A program made the position numbers and the translations under genes. DNA of 64,000 nucleotides, taken from assembly GCF_000767055.1 (NCBI RefSeq), contig NZ_CP006764.1, forward strand, positions 1 through 64,000, written 5' to 3'. How positions within the stretch are numbered: the stretch's first letter is position 1; every line of letters starts with the position of its first letter. Positions 1-11,152 of the stretch are shown piece by piece. This DNA is from Corynebacterium doosanense CAU 212 = DSM 45436 (GTDB taxonomy: Bacteria > Actinomycetota > Actinomycetes > Mycobacteriales > Mycobacteriaceae). The notes under the pieces were generated by a model, which saw only the letters and a program-made list of their open reading frames with translations, was not told where the DNA came from and searched no databases.

Positions 1-1569
1 GTGGCGAATCAGGACACACAACTGGAGGGCACCTGGGCACAGGTGGTCGACGACCTGCTCACCCAGTCGAACCGCCCCGATTCGGCCGTCCCCACCTTCA
101 CCTTCATGCAGCAGACGTACCTCAAGCTGGTGCGCCCGGTGCTCATGGCCGGCGGGTACGTGGTGCTCGCGGCACCGGACACCCACATCAAGACGGTGGT
201 GGAGCAGGAGCTGAGCTCCTACATCGCCGACGCTCTCACCCGGCAGACCGGCACCCCGACCATCGTCGCGGTCTCCGTCGATCCGGACACGGTGGCCGCG
301 GGTTCCCCCGCGCAGCCCGCGAACGCTGAACCACAAAAACCCCAGCCCGAGCCCTCGTCGTGGAAGGCCGACCACGTCCCCGAGCCGACGGTCGGTGCAC
401 AGATCCCCATGGACCTGGACGAGCTGGCGAATGCGCACCGCCGCGGCCACGAGCCCACCAACCGGCGTTCCCATCCCACGGTGCACACCCCGCAGCGGCT
501 GCCGCGCGAAACCCCGGCCCACGACCCGACACGCGAAACCTCGCTCAATCCCAAGTACACGTTCGACACCTTCGTCGTCGGTTCGTCTAACCGCTTCGCC
601 AACGGCGCTGCCGTCGCCGTGGCCGAGGCGCCCGCCAAGGCCTACAACCCGCTCTTCATCTGGGGCGGATCGGGCCTGGGAAAGACACACCTCCTGCACG
701 CCGCGGGCATGTATGCGCAGGTCCTGCAGCCGGGACTGCGGGTGAAATACGTCTCCTCGGAAGAATTCACCAACGACTACATCAACTCGGTCCGCGACGA
801 CCGCCAGGAGTCCTTCAAACGTAATTACCGCAATCTGGACATCCTCATGGTCGATGACATCCAGTTTCTCGAGGGCAAGGAGGGGACCCAGGAGGAGTTC
901 TTCCACACCTTCAACGCGCTGCACCAGGCCAACAAACAGATCATCCTCTCCTCCGACCGTCCGCCCAAGGAGCTGACCACGTTGGAGGATCGCCTGCGCA
1001 CCCGCTTCGAGGGTGGGCTCATCACCGACGTCCAGCCCCCCGACCTGGAGACACGCATCGCCATCCTGGAGAAGAAGGCCACGGCCGACGGCAACAGGGT
1101 TGACCGCCAGGTACTGGAACTCATCGCCTCCCAGTTCGAGACCTCCATCCGCGAGCTCGAGGGCGCGCTCATCCGTGTCACCGCCTATTCCTCGCTGGTC
1201 AACGAGCCCATCACCATGGAGATCGCAGAGGTGGCGCTGCGCGACATCCTCCCGGACCGTGACGACATGGAGGTGACCGCCGCTGCCATCAAGGAGGTGA
1301 CGGCGGAGCACTTCAAGATCGACATGGGAACCCTCACCGGCACCGGCAAGACCCGGGCGGTCGCCCACGCCCGTCAGCTGGCCATGTACCTCTGCCGCGA
1401 GCTCACCGACCTGTCACTGCCGAAGATCGGTTCGGAGTTCGGCGGCAAGGATCACACCACCGTGATGTACGCGGACAAGAAGATCCGCAAGGAAATGACC
1501 GAAAAGCGCGACACCTACGACGAGATCCAGCTGCTCACCGCGGAGATCAAGAACCGTCACCGCAGGTAG
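1..1569 (+). CDS. dnaA: Chromosomal replication initiator DnaA
   Basis: DnaA is the AAA+ ATPase that binds DnaA boxes and opens oriC. The 522-residue protein has an N-terminal helicase-loading domain (about 1-90), a variable acidic/proline linker (about 95-180), the AAA+ domain with Walker [10 protein letters not shown] near residue 222 and Walker [10 protein letters not shown] near 281, and the C-terminal box-binding domain with the signature [16 protein letters not shown] near 480. The start is a GTG at the first base of the window, so the upstream promoter and ribosome binding site cannot be seen. A strong hairpin follows the stop. The family call is certain from these motifs and from the dnaN-recF-gyrB neighbourhood. 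Confidence 0.99.
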   Translation: MANQDTQLEGTWAQVVDDLLTQSNRPDSAVPTFTFMQQTYLKLVRPVLMAGGYVVLAAPDTHIKTVVEQELSSYIADALTRQTGTPTIVAVSVDPDTVAAGSPAQPANAEPQKPQPEPSSWKADHVPEPTVGAQIPMDLDELANAHRRGHEPTNRRSHPTVHTPQRLPRETPAHDPTRETSLNPKYTFDTFVVGSSNRFANGAAVAVAEAPAKAYNPLFIWGGSGLGKTHLLHAAGMYAQVLQPGLRVKYVSSEEFTNDYINSVRDDRQESFKRNYRNLDILMVDDIQFLEGKEGTQEEFFHTFNALHQANKQIILSSDRPPKELTTLEDRLRTRFEGGLITDVQPPDLETRIAILEKKATADGNRVDRQVLELIASQFETSIRELEGALIRVTAYSSLVNEPITMEIAEVALRDILPDRDDMEVTAAAIKEVTAEHFKIDMGTLTGTGKTRAVAHARQLAMYLCRELTDLSLPKIGSEFGGKDHTTVMYADKKIRKEMTEKRDTYDEIQLLTAEIKNRHRR

Positions 1570-1583
1570 AGGCACGGACAAAT

Positions 1584-1628
1584 GCATTCCCCGGCACCAC
1601 CTTTCATGAAGGTGGTGCCGGGGAATGC
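1584..1628. terminator. Bidirectional hairpin between dnaA and the small convergent ORF
   Basis: A perfect 20-bp stem (arms 1584-1603 and 1609-1628) closes on the 5-nt loop TCATG. It lies between the dnaA stop and the stop of the convergent small gene at 1646, which suits a two-way terminator. There is no clear T tract on either side, so the intrinsic-terminator call rests on stem strength and position. Confidence 0.75.
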
Positions 1629-1645
1629 GTGCGAGAGGAGGGTGA

Positions 1646-1789
1646 TCAGATCATGCCCAGAACCTGGCCGATGATGCCATCGAGGGCGGGGATGTGGTTG
1701 ACGATGCCGGCCTGGAGACCGAGGATGTAGGCGCCTGCCCAGAAGACGGAGCTGAGGCCGAGGCCGACGGCGGAACCGATGATTTCCAT
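1646..1789 (-). CDS. Small hydrophobic peptide in the dnaA-dnaN spacer, function unknown
   Basis: This is a 47-codon ORF starting MEIIGSAVGLGLSSVFW and ending in IIGQVLGMI. It is almost wholly hydrophobic and glycine-rich, with no charged residue in the middle, so it would make one or two short membrane or amphipathic segments. The start is chosen because a strong Shine-Dalgarno (AAGGAG) sits 7 nt upstream of the ATG. The gene converges on dnaA across the shared hairpin and is transcribed away from oriC. I do not recognise the family. A small mycomembrane channel of the PorA/PorH kind or a membrane-active toxin peptide would both fit the size and composition; neither is shown. Confidence 0.55.
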   Translation of the reverse strand: MEIIGSAVGLGLSSVFWAGAYILGLQAGIVNHIPALDGIIGQVLGMI

Positions 1790-1899
1790 TGTCTTTCTCC
1801 TTACGTGAGCGGATGATGAAGAAGTTGACTGCACAATAGATTCTAATCCGCTGAGAGTCGTCAGGAAGCAGTCTGTGAAGACAATTCCTGCGGGACACC

Positions 1900-2300
1900 A
1901 AAAAATCATCTCCGGTTCATCCACAGGTCTATGCACACCTGTGTAATTACAGTCCTGTAATTAGTGACCTTGGTCACTCACAGTCGAACCGGTGCCTGCC
2001 TGGATGTCGCCCCGGAGACCTGTGCACAACCCGGAAATACCTGTGCAGAGACGGTGGAGAACATCATCGCGATTGTGCACAACCCGGCACTCCGAAAAAT
2101 CATCCACAGGGGACTCGAGTTATCCACAGGAATGCCACACCCCGGCGCACATCCCGGAAACCGGGTGCTAGCTTGTGATTCAGGCCCTCATCCACAGAGT
2201 GAACAGGCCCTACTGTTACTACCAATTCTTTCCCTGAAATTGATCCAAGAGAAAGAGGGTGTGGGGAAAACCTCGGATCCGACCGCCTCGGGGGCCGTGT
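1900..2300. other. oriC: oriC region with DnaA boxes
   Basis: This is the longest non-coding stretch of the core (1790-2434). It carries a perfect DnaA box TTATCCACA at 2120-2128 and three TCATCCACA variants at 1917-1925, 2100-2108 and 2188-2196. Several looser TGTGCACAA or CTGTGCA motifs lie near 2020-2085. AT-richer patches occur at 1939-1965 (TGTAATTA twice) and 2208-2245, the latter a plausible unwinding element. Placement between dnaA and dnaN is the usual actinobacterial origin. The exact limits are my estimate. Confidence 0.85.
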
Positions 2301-2434
2301 CGGCGGAGACGAATGACAGGAGATCCGAGTCGAGGGACGGCCCGGTGCTCCGGTAGGTTGGTTTTTGTCATCCTCGGACTCGAACGGTCCGACGATCAAG
2401 CTGCAAGACGTTCTAGGTGGAAGCCGAGGAGATC

Positions 2435-3622
2435 ATGGATTCACAAGCGGTGTCATTCCGCGTCGCCCGCGACGACCTGGGCAATGCCGTCGCCTGGGTT
2501 GCCCGCAGTCTGCCCACCAAGGCCACGCAGCCGGTTCTGCGCGCGATGGTCATCACCGCCGGTGACGACGGCCTCGAGCTCGCCGGGTTCGACTACGAAA
2601 TCTCCACCCGCGTCCGCATCCCGGCAGAGATCGCCGAGTCGGGCCGGATCGCCGTGGCCGGCAAGCTCATGTCGGAGATCGTCAACACGCTGCCCAACAA
2701 ACCCGTCGATCTCCAGGTCGACGGCACGAAGCTGCTGCTGGCCTGCGGATCCTCCCGCTTCGAGCTGCCCCTGATCCCGTTGGACGACTACCCGCAGCTG
2801 CCGAGCCTCCCTGAGGTCACCGGCACCATCGATCCGTCCCTGTTCGTCGACGCGGTCACGCAGGTAGCCTCCGCGGCCGGCCGCGACGACACGCTGCCCA
2901 TGCTCACCGGCGTGCACATCGAGATCGACGGCGAGAACGTCAAACTCGCGGCCACCGACCGCTTCCGCCTGGCCATGCGCACCCTGGAGTGGAACCCCGC
3001 TGGGGCGCAAACCCGGGCGAAGCTCCTGGTCCCGGCCAAGTCCCTGCAGGATAACGCCCGCACACTGGACACCAGTCTCGGCGATCCCGTCGAGATCGCC
3101 GTGGGCGCCGGCGACAACATCGGCGGTGAGGGCCTCTTCGGCCTGCATTCCGCCTCGCGCGAGACCACCACCCGCATGCTCGACGCCGAGTTCCCGAACA
3201 TCCAGCCGCTGCTGCCGAAGACCCACACGTCGCTGGCCTCCGTGGAGATCGCCCCGCTCCAGGACGCCATCCGCCGCGTCAGCCTGGTCACCGACCGCAA
3301 CGCGCAGATCCGCATGGAGTTCTCCGACGGCCAGGTGGTGCTCTCCGCCGGCGGAAACGATTCCGGCCACGCCGAGGAGGCCATTCCCTGCGCCTTCTCC
3401 GGACGGGACTCGCTCATCATCGCCTTCAACCCGGGCTACCTCAAGGACGGTCTAGGCGTCGTGCGCACCGAGCGGGTGGTCTTCGGATTCACGGAGCCCT
3501 CCCGTCCAGCCATTCTCATCCCCGAACCCGACGAGCTTCCGGAGGCGGATGCGGACGGAAACTTCCCGACTCCGCAGACGAACTTCACCTACCTCCTCAT
3601 GCCCGTGCGCCTGCCCGGTTAG
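2435..3622 (+). CDS. dnaN: DNA polymerase III beta clamp
   Basis: DnaN is the ring-shaped sliding clamp that tethers the replicative polymerase and recruits other repair and replication proteins. The product is 395 residues, normal for the family, with the three-domain clamp pattern and the C-terminal LLMPVRL tail that lines the partner-binding pocket. I chose the ATG at 2435 (MDSQAVSFRV) rather than an upstream in-frame codon because GAGGAG precedes it at the right distance and the family N-terminus begins there. recF starts 3 nt after the stop, so the two are probably cotranscribed. Confidence 0.98.
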   Translation: MDSQAVSFRVARDDLGNAVAWVARSLPTKATQPVLRAMVITAGDDGLELAGFDYEISTRVRIPAEIAESGRIAVAGKLMSEIVNTLPNKPVDLQVDGTKLLLACGSSRFELPLIPLDDYPQLPSLPEVTGTIDPSLFVDAVTQVASAAGRDDTLPMLTGVHIEIDGENVKLAATDRFRLAMRTLEWNPAGAQTRAKLLVPAKSLQDNARTLDTSLGDPVEIAVGAGDNIGGEGLFGLHSASRETTTRMLDAEFPNIQPLLPKTHTSLASVEIAPLQDAIRRVSLVTDRNAQIRMEFSDGQVVLSAGGNDSGHAEEAIPCAFSGRDSLIIAFNPGYLKDGLGVVRTERVVFGFTEPSRPAILIPEPDELPEADADGNFPTPQTNFTYLLMPVRLPG

Positions 3623-3625
3623 ACG

Positions 3626-4825
3626 GTGTACGTCCGGCAACTGGAACTCCGGGACTTCCGCTCCTGGCCGAAGCTCGAACTCGGCCTCGAGCGCGGGGTC
3701 AATCTCATCGTGGGGCGCAACGGTTTCGGCAAGACCAACATCGTCGAGGCCGTGGGTTACCTGGCGCACCTCTCCTCGCACCGGGTCAACCACGACGCGC
3801 CGCTCGTGCGCGCGGGAGCGGCCGACGCACGGATCTCCGTGACCACCGTCAACCAGGGCCGGGAGCTGACCAGCCACCTGCTCATCAAACCGCACGCCGC
3901 CAACCTCGCGCAGATCAACCGCACGCGGCTGAAAACCCCCCGTGAGCTGCTGGGCATTACCCATTCCGTGCTCTTCGCGCCCGAGGATCTCTCCCTGGTC
4001 CGCGGCGAGCCCGCGGAGCGGCGCCGCTATCTGGATGACCTCATCGCAGCGCGCACCCCGCGCCTGGCCGGCGTGAAGGCCGAGTACGACAAGGTGCTCA
4101 AGCAGCGTGGTGCGCTGCTGAAGAACGCCTCCCAGACCCTGCGCCGGGGTTACTCGGACGACGACGGCGCCTCGGCCCTGGCCACTCTCGACGTGTGGGA
4201 CTCCCAGCTCGCGGCCCTGGGCGCGCAGGTGACCTCGGCCCGCCTAGAATTGCTAGCCGATCTGGAGAAGTACGTCGTCGACGCCTACTCGGCCATCGCC
4301 CCGGAATCCCGGCCCGCGAAGGTCACCTATCACTCGACCGTGGAGAAGACCGTCAACTCCCTGGTGGGGGATGACGAGCCCGTGACCACGGAGATTCTCG
4401 AGGCCGCCATCCTCGCAGACCTGGGCAAGGTTCGCCAGCGCGAGATCGAACGTGGCACCTCCCTGGTCGGCCCGCACCGCGATGACCTCATCCTGCATCT
4501 GGGGCAGCAGCCAGCGAAGGGGTTCGCCAGTCACGGGGAAACCTGGTCCTACGCCATTTCCCTGCGGCTGGCCGAGTTCAACCTGCTCCGGGACTCGGCC
4601 GGGAGTGACCCGGTTCTCATCCTCGACGACGTCTTCGCGGAGCTCGACGCCGAACGCCGCCGGCGGCTCGTCGAGGTCGCGGCGGCCGCGGAACAGGTCA
4701 TCATCACGGCGGCAGTGGATGAGGATCTGCCGGAGAACCTCGGGGGCACGGTAGTGCAGCGGTTCTCGGTGGTCACCGAGGACACCGAGAACGGGAGAAT
4801 CTCGAGGATCGCCGATGGACGATAA
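3626..4825 (+). CDS. recF: DNA replication and repair protein RecF
   Basis: RecF is an SMC-like ATPase that helps load RecA at gaps and supports replication restart. The 399-residue protein starts with [14 protein letters not shown]. It has Walker [10 protein letters not shown] near residue 31, and in the C-terminal part a signature region ([18 protein letters not shown]) followed by Walker [13 protein letters not shown]. The start is a GTG 3 nt after dnaN. The end overlaps the start of the next gene by 11 nt, indicating translational coupling. Confidence 0.98.
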   Translation: MYVRQLELRDFRSWPKLELGLERGVNLIVGRNGFGKTNIVEAVGYLAHLSSHRVNHDAPLVRAGAADARISVTTVNQGRELTSHLLIKPHAANLAQINRTRLKTPRELLGITHSVLFAPEDLSLVRGEPAERRRYLDDLIAARTPRLAGVKAEYDKVLKQRGALLKNASQTLRRGYSDDDGASALATLDVWDSQLAALGAQVTSARLELLADLEKYVVDAYSAIAPESRPAKVTYHSTVEKTVNSLVGDDEPVTTEILEAAILADLGKVRQREIERGTSLVGPHRDDLILHLGQQPAKGFASHGETWSYAISLRLAEFNLLRDSAGSDPVLILDDVFAELDAERRRRLVEVAAAAEQVIITAAVDEDLPENLGGTVVQRFSVVTEDTENGRISRIADGR

Positions 4826-5423
4826 GCAGCGCGACGACGCCGTCGAAGCGGCCTTTGACAAAATCCGCGAGGTGGCCAGGCGCCGTGGCGGACCATTGCC
4901 GAATCTCTCGGCGCAGGGCACCACGGCTCAGCCCAGGCGATCCGCGAATCAGGTTCCGGGCGAAGCGCCGGTGATTCCTGGTGTGGAGGTCCCGGGCGTC
5001 GAGAAGCGATCCTATTACCGTGGTCCGGGTCGACCGTCGGGTCCGGACGGGCGCAGGCCGCGGCGCCCGCTCGACGTTCCCCAACTCGGATCGGTGGTGG
5101 GCAGGGAGATCACCCGGCGGGGCTGGCAGCACGAGCTCGCGTCCGGCTGGGTGACGGGGCACTGGGAATACCTGGTCGGGGAGCAGATCGCGGAGCACAC
5201 GCGCGTGGAGATGATCAAGGACGGGCAGTTGTTCATCACGTGCACGTCCACCGCCTGGGCCACGAACCTGAAGTACATGCAGCACACGATTCTGCAGAAG
5301 ATCGCCGAGAAGGTCGGCCCGGACGTCATCACCGGGCTAAAGATTTTTGGGCCGAAGGTCCCGAGTTGGCGCAAGGGCCCGCTGCACATCAAGGGCCGCG
5401 GTCCCAGGGACACGTACGGATAA
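4815..5423 (+). CDS. dciA: DciA-type helicase loader (DUF721)
   Basis: DciA proteins load or stimulate the replicative helicase DnaB in bacteria that lack DnaC. The 202-residue product has a charged, disordered N-terminal half (about 1-95, rich in R, G and P) and a compact C-terminal DUF721 domain (about 95-185). That domain includes [17 protein letters not shown] and the typical strand [17 protein letters not shown]. It overlaps recF by 11 nt in the conserved actinobacterial recF-dciA-gyrB order. The family assignment is firm. The helicase-loading role is known for the family, not shown here. Confidence 0.9.
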   Translation: MDDKQRDDAVEAAFDKIREVARRRGGPLPNLSAQGTTAQPRRSANQVPGEAPVIPGVEVPGVEKRSYYRGPGRPSGPDGRRPRRPLDVPQLGSVVGREITRRGWQHELASGWVTGHWEYLVGEQIAEHTRVEMIKDGQLFITCTSTAWATNLKYMQHTILQKIAEKVGPDVITGLKIFGPKVPSWRKGPLHIKGRGPRDTYG

Positions 5424-5512
5424 ATCGCCACCTGGGAAAACGCCGTCAGGGGCGAAAATTGGGGCCGTAGACGCGCGCGAGGCCCATTCTAGGGTTGGGT
5501 CCGGGTGTGTAG

Positions 5513-7633
<2,121 letters not shown>

Positions 7634-7636
7634 TTC

Positions 7637-7656
7637 GAGTATGCAGCCGCATACTC
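7637..7656. repeat. Palindrome GAGTATGC-N4-GCATACTC, copy 1
   Basis: The 20-nt inverted repeat has 8-bp arms GAGTATGC/GCATACTC around AGCC and begins 4 nt after the gyrB stop. It could act as a weak gyrB terminator, but only a short T-containing stretch (TTGCTT) follows. The same arms recur at 9030-9049, just inside the end of the DUF222/HNH gene. Confidence 0.8.
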
Positions 7657-7775
7657 TTGCTTCGCTTATCGACGAGCGTTTGCCCAGCTCATAGCTGGTT
7701 TCCGGGTCGTGTCCATCCCGAGTTTTATGCTGTGTCCGACAGGCACACATATGTTCGGCACTCGGGGGAGAGACC

Positions 7776-9062
7776 ATGTACACGATCGACGATTTCGACA
7801 CAATGAGCACCCGCCAGCTGGTGCGCACGCTGCACACCGCCCACGGGGAGATGACCAGATTCAAGGCGGCCTTCATCCTCGCGCTCGCGCGTTTCGAGGC
7901 CGCCGGCCTCGCCCGTTCGCTGGGCGCACCCAGCGCCGCGGTCTGGGTGATGCGACATCTCGGTGTAGCCAAGTCAACCGCGTTCGAGTACCTCCGGGTG
8001 GGTCAGGCCCTGAGACAGTTCGCCCTGGTAGCGGCGGCGTTCCTTGCCGGGGAGATCTCCTATTCCGTCGTCCGGCTTCTGCTGCCCCGGCTGACTCCGG
8101 CCGATGAGGAGGCGCTGCTCTCGCTGGCTACGAGGATGACGCTGTCCGAGCTGGAACGTGAGCTGGCCGGCACCGCCGATCGCCCCGATCGCCCGCCGAC
8201 GGAGGACCTGTCCTTCCACGTCGACGAGGAGACCGGCTGGCTGCGTTTCCACGGCCGGCTCAGCCCCGAGAACGGTGCGCGGCTGTTGTCGGCGCTGAAG
8301 ATGGCCGAGCTGGCGAGCCTGCGCGGGGTCGATGACCTCGTGGGCCTCGAGGAGAATGCGCTGGATGCGGCGCTGGCGGAGGCCGAGCAGGAACCCGTGG
8401 TCGTGGAGGCCGAACTGGTGTCCGGAGAGAAGGATCCGCGCAGTTCGACCGGCTTCGGCGTACCGGTGCGCGATAACCTGCTGTCCTCGTTCCTCTCCAT
8501 GGTCAACATGACCAGAAGCCGGCCGACCAACAAACTGCGGACACCCGGAGCCCAGGTGAACCTGCTGGTGGGGGAGACGGGGCAGGCGATCCTGCCGTCC
8601 CAGCCCGGGGCGAGAACCAGCGATCTGGTGGCCGCCGCGCTCAACGGGGACATGCGGGCGCACCTGCTCAACCAGAAGGGCATTCAGATCCACGTGTCGG
8701 AGAGCAGGCGCCTGGTCAGCGACGCGCAGGTCACCGCGCTCATGGCGCAGTGGCACTTCCAGTGCGCGACGCCGGGGTGTAATCACGCCCGGTTCATTGA
8801 GTTCCACCACATAGTGGCGCACGCGGAGGGCGGGCCGACGGCCCTGTGGAACCTTGTACCGCTGTGTTCCTCCTGCCACTCCCTGGTGACGGTGGGAGTG
8901 CTGCGGATCGACCTCGACGGGGACCGGTTGCTCTTCCGGTTCCCCGGGGGAGTGGCGTTTGCGTCGGAGAACCGTTCGACACCGATGCGCATCGGCCGGG
9001 ACGGATTCCGGTTTGCGGACCAGCCCGAGGAGTATGCGGCCGCATACTCGTCGGGGGCCTAA
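7776..9062 (+). CDS. DUF222 protein with C-terminal HNH endonuclease domain
   Basis: The protein has 428 residues. The N-terminal two thirds form an alpha-helical DUF222-type region (LVRTLHTAHGEMTRFKAAF onward). The C-terminus has an HNH nuclease (about residues 329-371): CATPGC, then FIEFHHIVAHAEGG, then LWNLVPLCSSCHSLV, so the zinc-binding cysteines and the HH-N-H core are all present. Such genes are multicopy in actinobacteria and their function is unclear; homing-like or recombination-related roles have been suggested. It sits between gyrB and a minus-strand gene that it overlaps by 4 nt at the 3' end. Its start ATG follows GGGGGAGAG. Copies of one palindrome bracket the gene, and the second copy is read as part of its last codons. 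Confidence 0.85.
   Translation: MYTIDDFDTMSTRQLVRTLHTAHGEMTRFKAAFILALARFEAAGLARSLGAPSAAVWVMRHLGVAKSTAFEYLRVGQALRQFALVAAAFLAGEISYSVVRLLLPRLTPADEEALLSLATRMTLSELERELAGTADRPDRPPTEDLSFHVDEETGWLRFHGRLSPENGARLLSALKMAELASLRGVDDLVGLEENALDAALAEAEQEPVVVEAELVSGEKDPRSSTGFGVPVRDNLLSSFLSMVNMTRSRPTNKLRTPGAQVNLLVGETGQAILPSQPGARTSDLVAAALNGDMRAHLLNQKGIQIHVSESRRLVSDAQVTALMAQWHFQCATPGCNHARFIEFHHIVAHAEGGPTALWNLVPLCSSCHSLVTVGVLRIDLDGDRLLFRFPGGVAFASENRSTPMRIGRDGFRFADQPEEYAAAYSSGA
9030..9049. repeat. Palindrome GAGTATGC-N4-GCATACTC, copy 2
   Basis: This is a perfect 20-bp palindrome centred on GGCC, with the same 8-bp arms as the copy at 7637. It is inside the HNH gene (last residues EEYAAAYSS). The two copies lie about 1.4 kb apart and flank the gene. 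Confidence 0.8.
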
Positions 9063-9499
9063 CGCATGTGGTTGTCGATGATCCTGCCCAGCGCTGGGAT
9101 GTGCGGCGCCATCAGTTTGGTGCCCCGGCCACGCAGGGAGTTATACACCTTGGCCACTGCGCCGCCACCCTTCTGCTCCACGGCCCGGTCGGCGGTGCTG
9201 AGCAGGGATTCGCTGACGTCATCGGCGCGCGACTCCAGGAAGGCGCCGAAGTCCTGCCGGCCGGACTGCTGGTAGTCCTCCCAGTGGGACTGCAGGTCGC
9301 CGAGGATGTCGGGCAGCAGGTTGTCCACGGCCGTGGGGATGAGGTCGCCGTTGGTCTTGCGGGCTGCGGAGAGCGCACCCCTGACGGTCATTCCGGTGAT
9401 GCCGGACAGGTCGGTAATGGCGCCGTCGACAAGCGAGGTGATGTCGGCGACCACGACGGGTCGGTTCTCCGTATCGAGGAGGGTGGAGAGGTCTGACAT
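9059..9499 (-). CDS. DUF6918-like conserved protein
   Basis: The 146-residue protein has no signal peptide or membrane segment and is mainly helical. It contains LLPDILGDLQSHW, DFGAFLESRADDVSESLLS and KVYNSLRGRGTKLM, a pattern I associate with the mycolic-acid-bacteria family DUF6918. The start at 9499 (MSDLSTLLD) is preferred to a longer in-frame ATG because AAAGGG lies at good distance upstream. It converges with the HNH gene, overlapping by 4 nt. A large hairpin lies 50 nt upstream of the start codon. The molecular function is unknown. Confidence 0.7.
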   Translation of the reverse strand: MSDLSTLLDTENRPVVVADITSLVDGAITDLSGITGMTVRGALSAARKTNGDLIPTAVDNLLPDILGDLQSHWEDYQQSGRQDFGAFLESRADDVSESLLSTADRAVEQKGGGAVAKVYNSLRGRGTKLMAPHIPALGRIIDNHMR

Positions 9500-9550
9500 T
9501 TCTTGACCCTTTCCGAGAGCTGGGTGAGGTGACGCGCCCAGCTTATCCAT

Positions 9551-9599
9551 CGATCGCCATGGTTGGTGGCACGGCGTATGCCACCAACGACGGCGATCG
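9551..9599. other. Two-part hairpin upstream of the DUF6918-like gene
   Basis: An 8-bp stem (CGATCGCC with GGCGATCG) is followed by a 3x3 internal loop, a 10-bp stem (GTTGGTGGCA with TGCCACCAAC) and a 7-nt loop. It would lie in the 5' leader of the minus-strand gene starting at 9499, or it could be a separate element. No T tract follows on either strand, so I do not call it a terminator. Confidence 0.6.
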
Positions 9600-9758
9600 G
9601 TAGTTGTAGCTCTTCCGCCACAGAGTTCACATCAACCTCATAGACCTCTGCAGCCACAACAGGAACAGAATTTACATGCCGTCGGCGGGGAACGCCAGTT
9701 GAGGGGGTGGTAAATAAAAAGGTGGCAGGCCAACAGACCGCATGGCCTACTGGGAGGC

Positions 9759-10886
9759 ATGAATCCTCATGTCACCCTCCACTGGTTCCTGCCCACCTAC
9801 GGCGATTCCCGAGCGATCATGTCGGGAGGTCACGGGTCGGGGCACGAGACGGGGGAGCGGGAGGGGACGCTGGCGTACCTCACGCAGATGGCACTGGCCG
9901 CGGAGTCCCAGGGCATGGAATCGATGCTGGTGCCCACCGGCCTGTCGTGCGAGGACGCCTGGCTCGCCGCCGCCGCACTGATCCCGCAGACCACGCGGCT
10001 GAAGTTTCTCATCGCCATCCGACCGGGCCTGGTGAGCCCGACGATCATCGCCCAGCAGGCGGCCACGTTCCAGCAGCTGTCCGGCAACCGCCTGCTGCTC
10101 AATGTCGTCGTCGGCGGCGAGGACCACGAGCAGCGCGCCTTCGGTGACGACTCCACCAAGGAGCAGCGTTACCGCCGGGCAGCCGAGGTCCTGGAGATCA
10201 CTGACCAGTTGTGGAACTCGGCCGAAGAGGTGACCTTCCGCGGCGAGCACACCTGGGTGGAGAAGGTGGTGCTTCGGGTGCGTCCCGAGGTTTCACCCCA
10301 GATCTTCTTCGGCGGCTCCTCTCAGCCGGGCATCGAGGTCGCGGCCCGGCGTGCCGACGTCTATCTCACCTGGGGCGAGCCTCCGGCGCAGGCCAAGGCG
10401 AAGATCGACCGGGTCTCGGAGGCCGCCGCGGCCGAGGGCCGGGAGCTGGAGTACGGCATCCGCTTCCACATCATCGCCCGGCCCACGTCCGCCGAGGCCT
10501 GGGCCGCCGCGCAGGGCCAGCTCGACAGCATCGACCCGGCCGAGGTGAGGCGGATCCAGGAGGGTCTGGCCAGGTCGCAGTCCGAGGGCCAGCGCCGGAT
10601 GACCGAGCTGCACCAGCAGGGCAGCGAGTTCGAGGCAGGCACCGACGCCCGCTCGCTCGAGATCGCCCCGAACCTCTGGGCCGGCGTAGGTCTCATCCGC
10701 GGCGGCGCGGGTACCGCACTGGTGGGCTCCTACGAGGAGGTCGCCCAGCGCATCGCCGAATACCGCGAGGCCGGGTTCGAGCACTTCATCCTCTCCGGTT
10801 ACCCGAACCTCGAGGAGACCTTCCAGGTAGGCGAGGGGGTCGTGCCCGCGCTGCAGCGGCTCGGTGTCGACGTGGCCAACCGCTAG
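9759..10886 (+). CDS. ssuD: FMNH2-dependent alkanesulfonate monooxygenase
   Basis: SsuD cleaves the C-S bond of alkanesulfonates with FMNH2 and O2, releasing sulfite for sulfur assimilation. The 375-residue protein is full length for the luciferase-like family. It matches the SsuD pattern at several places: FLPTYGDSR at the N-terminus, PTGLSCEDAWLAAAA near 68, FLIAIRPGLVSPT near 85, DVYLTWGEPPAQ near 205, NLWAGVGLIRGGAGTALVG near 306 and FILSGYPNLEETF near 345. No transporter (ssuABC) or flavin reductase gene is adjacent, so partners must be elsewhere. It overlaps the stop of the minus-strand Fic-like gene by 4 nt. Confidence 0.85.
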   Translation: MNPHVTLHWFLPTYGDSRAIMSGGHGSGHETGEREGTLAYLTQMALAAESQGMESMLVPTGLSCEDAWLAAAALIPQTTRLKFLIAIRPGLVSPTIIAQQAATFQQLSGNRLLLNVVVGGEDHEQRAFGDDSTKEQRYRRAAEVLEITDQLWNSAEEVTFRGEHTWVEKVVLRVRPEVSPQIFFGGSSQPGIEVAARRADVYLTWGEPPAQAKAKIDRVSEAAAAEGRELEYGIRFHIIARPTSAEAWAAAQGQLDSIDPAEVRRIQEGLARSQSEGQRRMTELHQQGSEFEAGTDARSLEIAPNLWAGVGLIRGGAGTALVGSYEEVAQRIAEYREAGFEHFILSGYPNLEETFQVGEGVVPALQRLGVDVANR

Positions 10887-11152
10887 TCCTCCGCCAACCG
10901 TCGGTACACCTGCGCGCACAGCCGGGCGAACTGCTTGTTTCCCCCGGTCAGCGGATCCAGGTGTTCGAGAACGTCCCGCAGCGCGTCCGCGGCCGCGGCG
11001 GGGGAGTCATGTACCGCCACCCCGTGGAAGCGGGCCCCGGGAACGGCCGCCGCCGCGGCCAGGGCCGGGAAGCTGCGCACCCGCACGGGAAACCGTCCGC
11101 AGTAGGTGTCGGCGACCGCGAGGAGCTGCTCCGGGGTCAGCGGGCGGGTCAT
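10883..11152 (-). CDS. Short Fic/Doc-like protein, probable toxin of a type II TA pair
   Basis: The product has 89 residues. The order matches mini-Fic/Doc proteins of actinobacteria: FPALAAAAAVPGARFHGV (like LLEAALARPGAxFGG), then a helix, then DPLTGGNKQFARL, which aligns with the Fic core HPFxxGNKR. The catalytic His of that core is Asp here and the Arg is Gln, so AMP- or phosphotransferase activity by the usual mechanism is doubtful. The upstream ribbon-helix-helix gene overlaps it by ATGA, a typical antitoxin-toxin arrangement. It could be a decayed toxin or a divergent active one. Confidence 0.6.
   Translation of the reverse strand: MTRPLTPEQLLAVADTYCGRFPVRVRSFPALAAAAAVPGARFHGVAVHDSPAAAADALRDVLEHLDPLTGGNKQFARLCAQVYRRLAED

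Noticed and set aside
9388-9657. Minus-strand frame starting with a protein-like stretch (AAEVYEVDVNSVAEELQLPI)
   Set aside because: It overlaps the better-supported DUF6918-like gene in another frame and the large hairpin, and has no ribosome site. At most it is a small fragment.
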